From Entrophospora sp. SA101 (Eukaryota; Glomeromycota; Glomeromycetes; Entrophosporales; Entrophosporaceae), in assembly GCA_958430865.1 (NCBI GenBank), contig CAUDNR010004411.1, positions 121,441-144,585 on the forward strand: a DNA stretch of 23,145 bases, written 5' to 3'. Below are positions 21,708 through 23,145 of this stretch, piece by piece. The first letter of the stretch is position 1. Each line of letters opens with the position of its first letter. The position numbers and the translations under genes were made by a program. The notes under the pieces were generated by a model that ran no database searches, was not told where the DNA came from, and saw nothing but the letters and a program-made list of their open reading frames with translations.

Positions 21708-22554
21708 AAGAATATTTTCAAAAAAATAAATAATTAATTTCAAAAAAAAACCTAAATATATGTACAAGGTCTGAATCATCAATTGGTCTGACACCAGATT
21801 TTAGCGATCGACAGAAAAAAGATCCCAAGTTAGGATAACTTTTAAGATTGGTATTTTCAATTTCACTTAAATTACAATCGAACAACCAGCTATATAGTTT
21901 GTAGACCGGAACTCTAGCCCAAACAGGTAAATCGTATTCATTATTTAGTTTACCCCATAATCTTGATATTGCTCGTAGAGGAAGCGCACCTATAACATGC
22001 ACCTATATTAAACTTTTTTTTTTAATTTAATTTAATAAATTTTTTAAAAAAAAAAGAAAACAAATAAAAATAAAAAGTTTAACATACTTGCAATGGACCA
22101 ACAATAGTTGATTTTTTTCTCGGTGAAATAGTAGAATCATTAACAATCTCTTCCTCCCTTTTACTTTTTTCACGTTCATAAATATGTTTTGATTGTTGTA
22201 AAGCTATGACTCCTATACCAATTCCGATTGGTATAGGATACCATTTAATTTCTGTTTTGTTCCATGCTTCTTTTAATCGTTCTAAAAATAAAAGATATAT
22301 TAATAAAGAGAAAAAGAAAGATGTAGTTTGATAAATAATGTGATAATGATAATAATGATATTAGTACTTGAAAATGGGATTTCTTTATAATTATTTTGAT
22401 TTGAAGAATTAGTGGATAAATGGCGTTTATTTGATTGAATACTTTTAAATTTTCTAACGTAATTTCTAATAAAATTATTTGTAATGGTTTTATTAAATGG
22501 ATTCATATTTCTTGTTTTTATAAAAAGTTGATAGATGTTACACGATACGACCAT

Positions 22555-22638
22555 CGCTGATCACTGAAGCTTGATTATCAAAAAAAAAAAATAATATATT
22601 AATACTTAAAAAAAATCTTTTTCAAACAGATTATAAAA
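22555..22638. promoter_or_regulatory. Shared divergent promoter of PSD1 and MRPL36
   Basis: Only 84 bp separate the outermost PSD1 ATG (132 bp if the inner ATG at 22506 is used) from the bL31m ATG. The interval has a 10-base A-run at about 22580-22590. I see no named factor site. Two mitochondrial genes facing away from one short spacer suggest co-expression, which is inference. Confidence 0.5.
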
Positions 22639-23112
22639 ATGATTCCTTCGATATCATCAAAGCACATTTTTTCAAAGTATTTATTTAAACCATCATCGCC
22701 GTCATCTTTTCCATCTTTATTACTATCACCATTATTATCAATCAAAACAACAAACAATTTATTCAAAATCCAACTTAATCATTACTCTAGCAAAAAAAAG
22801 CTAAAAAGAGAACCAATTAAATCGAGACCAGAATTATTCACACAACAAATTGTTTTATCAAATGGAGCTACTTTTACAATGCGGACAACATCGCCTAAAC
22901 CATTAATCAAATTAATACGAGATACTCGTAATCATCCATTGTGGAACCCTGAAACATTTTCAGGTCATTTGAGTGATGAAAGTGGACAATTGTCTAAATT
23001 TAAGAAAAAATTTGGTGAAGAAATTTACGATTTAGATTTTGTTCAATCAGAAGGAGCGTTACCAGAGATTACTAGTAAAGATATTAGGAAAATAAAAAAG
23101 AAGAAAAAATAA
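22639..23112 (+). CDS. MRPL36: Mitochondrial ribosomal protein bL31m
   Basis: A structural protein of the mitochondrial large ribosomal subunit (bacterial L31 family; MRPL36 in yeast). Single exon, 157 residues, TAA at 23110-23112. Residues 1-50 are rich in Ser, Lys, Phe and Leu with almost no acidic residues, fitting a mitochondrial presequence. The L31 core follows: FTQQIVLSNGATFTMRTTSP, then a KLIRDTRNHPLWNP stretch, the strongest family signature, then LSKFKKKFGEE. The C-terminus is a Lys-rich tail. The length suits fungal members, which carry extensions absent from bacteria. The start is the first ATG, about 85 bp from the divergent PSD1 start. No lesion is seen. Confidence 0.87.
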   Translation: MIPSISSKHIFSKYLFKPSSPSSFPSLLLSPLLSIKTTNNLFKIQLNHYSSKKKLKREPIKSRPELFTQQIVLSNGATFTMRTTSPKPLIKLIRDTRNHPLWNPETFSGHLSDESGQLSKFKKKFGEEIYDLDFVQSEGALPEITSKDIRKIKKKKK

Positions 23113-23145
23113 ATATATAAAATTATAAAATTTGTTTGTGTTTAA

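Larger units (their letters stand above)
19694..22554 (-). pseudogene. PSD1: PSD1 mitochondrial phosphatidylserine decarboxylase, disrupted by an 820-bp insertion
   Basis: PSD1 makes phosphatidylethanolamine from phosphatidylserine in the inner mitochondrial membrane. It is a proenzyme that cleaves itself at LGST to form a pyruvoyl group. Minus-strand exons: 22554 (or the more presequence-like ATG at 22506)-22368; 22281-22088, with WYPIPIGIGIGVIAL before the membrane segment; 22002-21766 (HVIGALPLRAISRLWG, YPNLGSFFCRSLK); 21640 onward (VSPADGEVV, EQIKGKAYSLGAFLG); through 20280 ([20 protein letters not shown]); 20175-20015 (NERVVLLGRWKHGFFSMTPV, GATNVGSI); 19927-19694 (GGFQLGSTIVLVFEAP; LGST codons 19801-19790). 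All active-site regions are present. However, the fourth exon contains a perfect 310-bp repeat and 510 bp of foreign sequence. This 820 bp is 3n+1, so the frame is lost. Without it the exons total 502 codons (from 22506). Either it is a recent null allele, an unusual intron, or an assembly error. Confidence 0.88.

Overview
The window is nuclear DNA of a very AT-rich, intron-dense fungus. Introns are mostly 70-160 bp with GT...AG ends. The mix of highly conserved housekeeping genes with decayed Crinkler-type and cytochrome P450 genes and many small inverted-repeat elements fits an arbuscular mycorrhizal fungus (Glomeromycotina, Rhizophagus-like). That placement is inference from gene content and base composition only. 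All gene calls come from reading translated motifs and checking splice phase by hand.

Layout. (1) 1-3.7 kb is an accessory strip: a frameshifted P450 relic cut by the window edge, a 133-bp inverted-repeat element, a broken Crinkler/nuclease-type gene, and a hAT-like miniature element with a second element nested inside it. (2) 3.7-5.35 kb holds a head-to-head pair: a MIA40-like gene (-) that lacks its last conserved cysteine, and an RNPS1-like SR/RRM splicing protein (+). (3) 6.69-9.19 kb is an intact nine-exon RLI1/ABCE1 gene (+). (4) 9.36-12.62 kb (-) is a chimeric locus: the 3' part of CWC22 is preceded by the 5' part of a gene resembling the fungal DUF1765 family. The two meet near 11.12 kb, where an exon of one runs into an intron tail of the other. 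(5) 12.7-14.99 kb is mostly non-coding and contains two more inverted-repeat elements. (6) 14.99-19.12 kb encodes mitochondrial DNA polymerase gamma (MIP1, three exons). (7) 19.69-22.55 kb (-) encodes mitochondrial phosphatidylserine decarboxylase (PSD1), interrupted by an 820-bp insertion made of a perfect 310-bp direct repeat plus 510 bp of unrelated sequence. (8) 22.64-23.11 kb (+) encodes mitochondrial ribosomal protein bL31m (MRPL36), divergent from PSD1.

Two functional themes recur. One is mitochondrial biogenesis: MIA40-like import, MIP1 replication, PSD1 phosphatidylethanolamine synthesis and bL31m translation. The other is RNA metabolism: RNPS1-like and CWC22, which both act around the spliceosome and exon junction complex, plus RLI1 in ribosome recycling. 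I see no operon logic, as expected for a fungus. The strongest oddities are the DUF1765-like/CWC22 junction, the PSD1 insertion, and a His-to-Tyr change in motif C of MIP1. The first two could be real rearrangements or assembly errors, and long reads would decide. I did not find a clearly new biological system.
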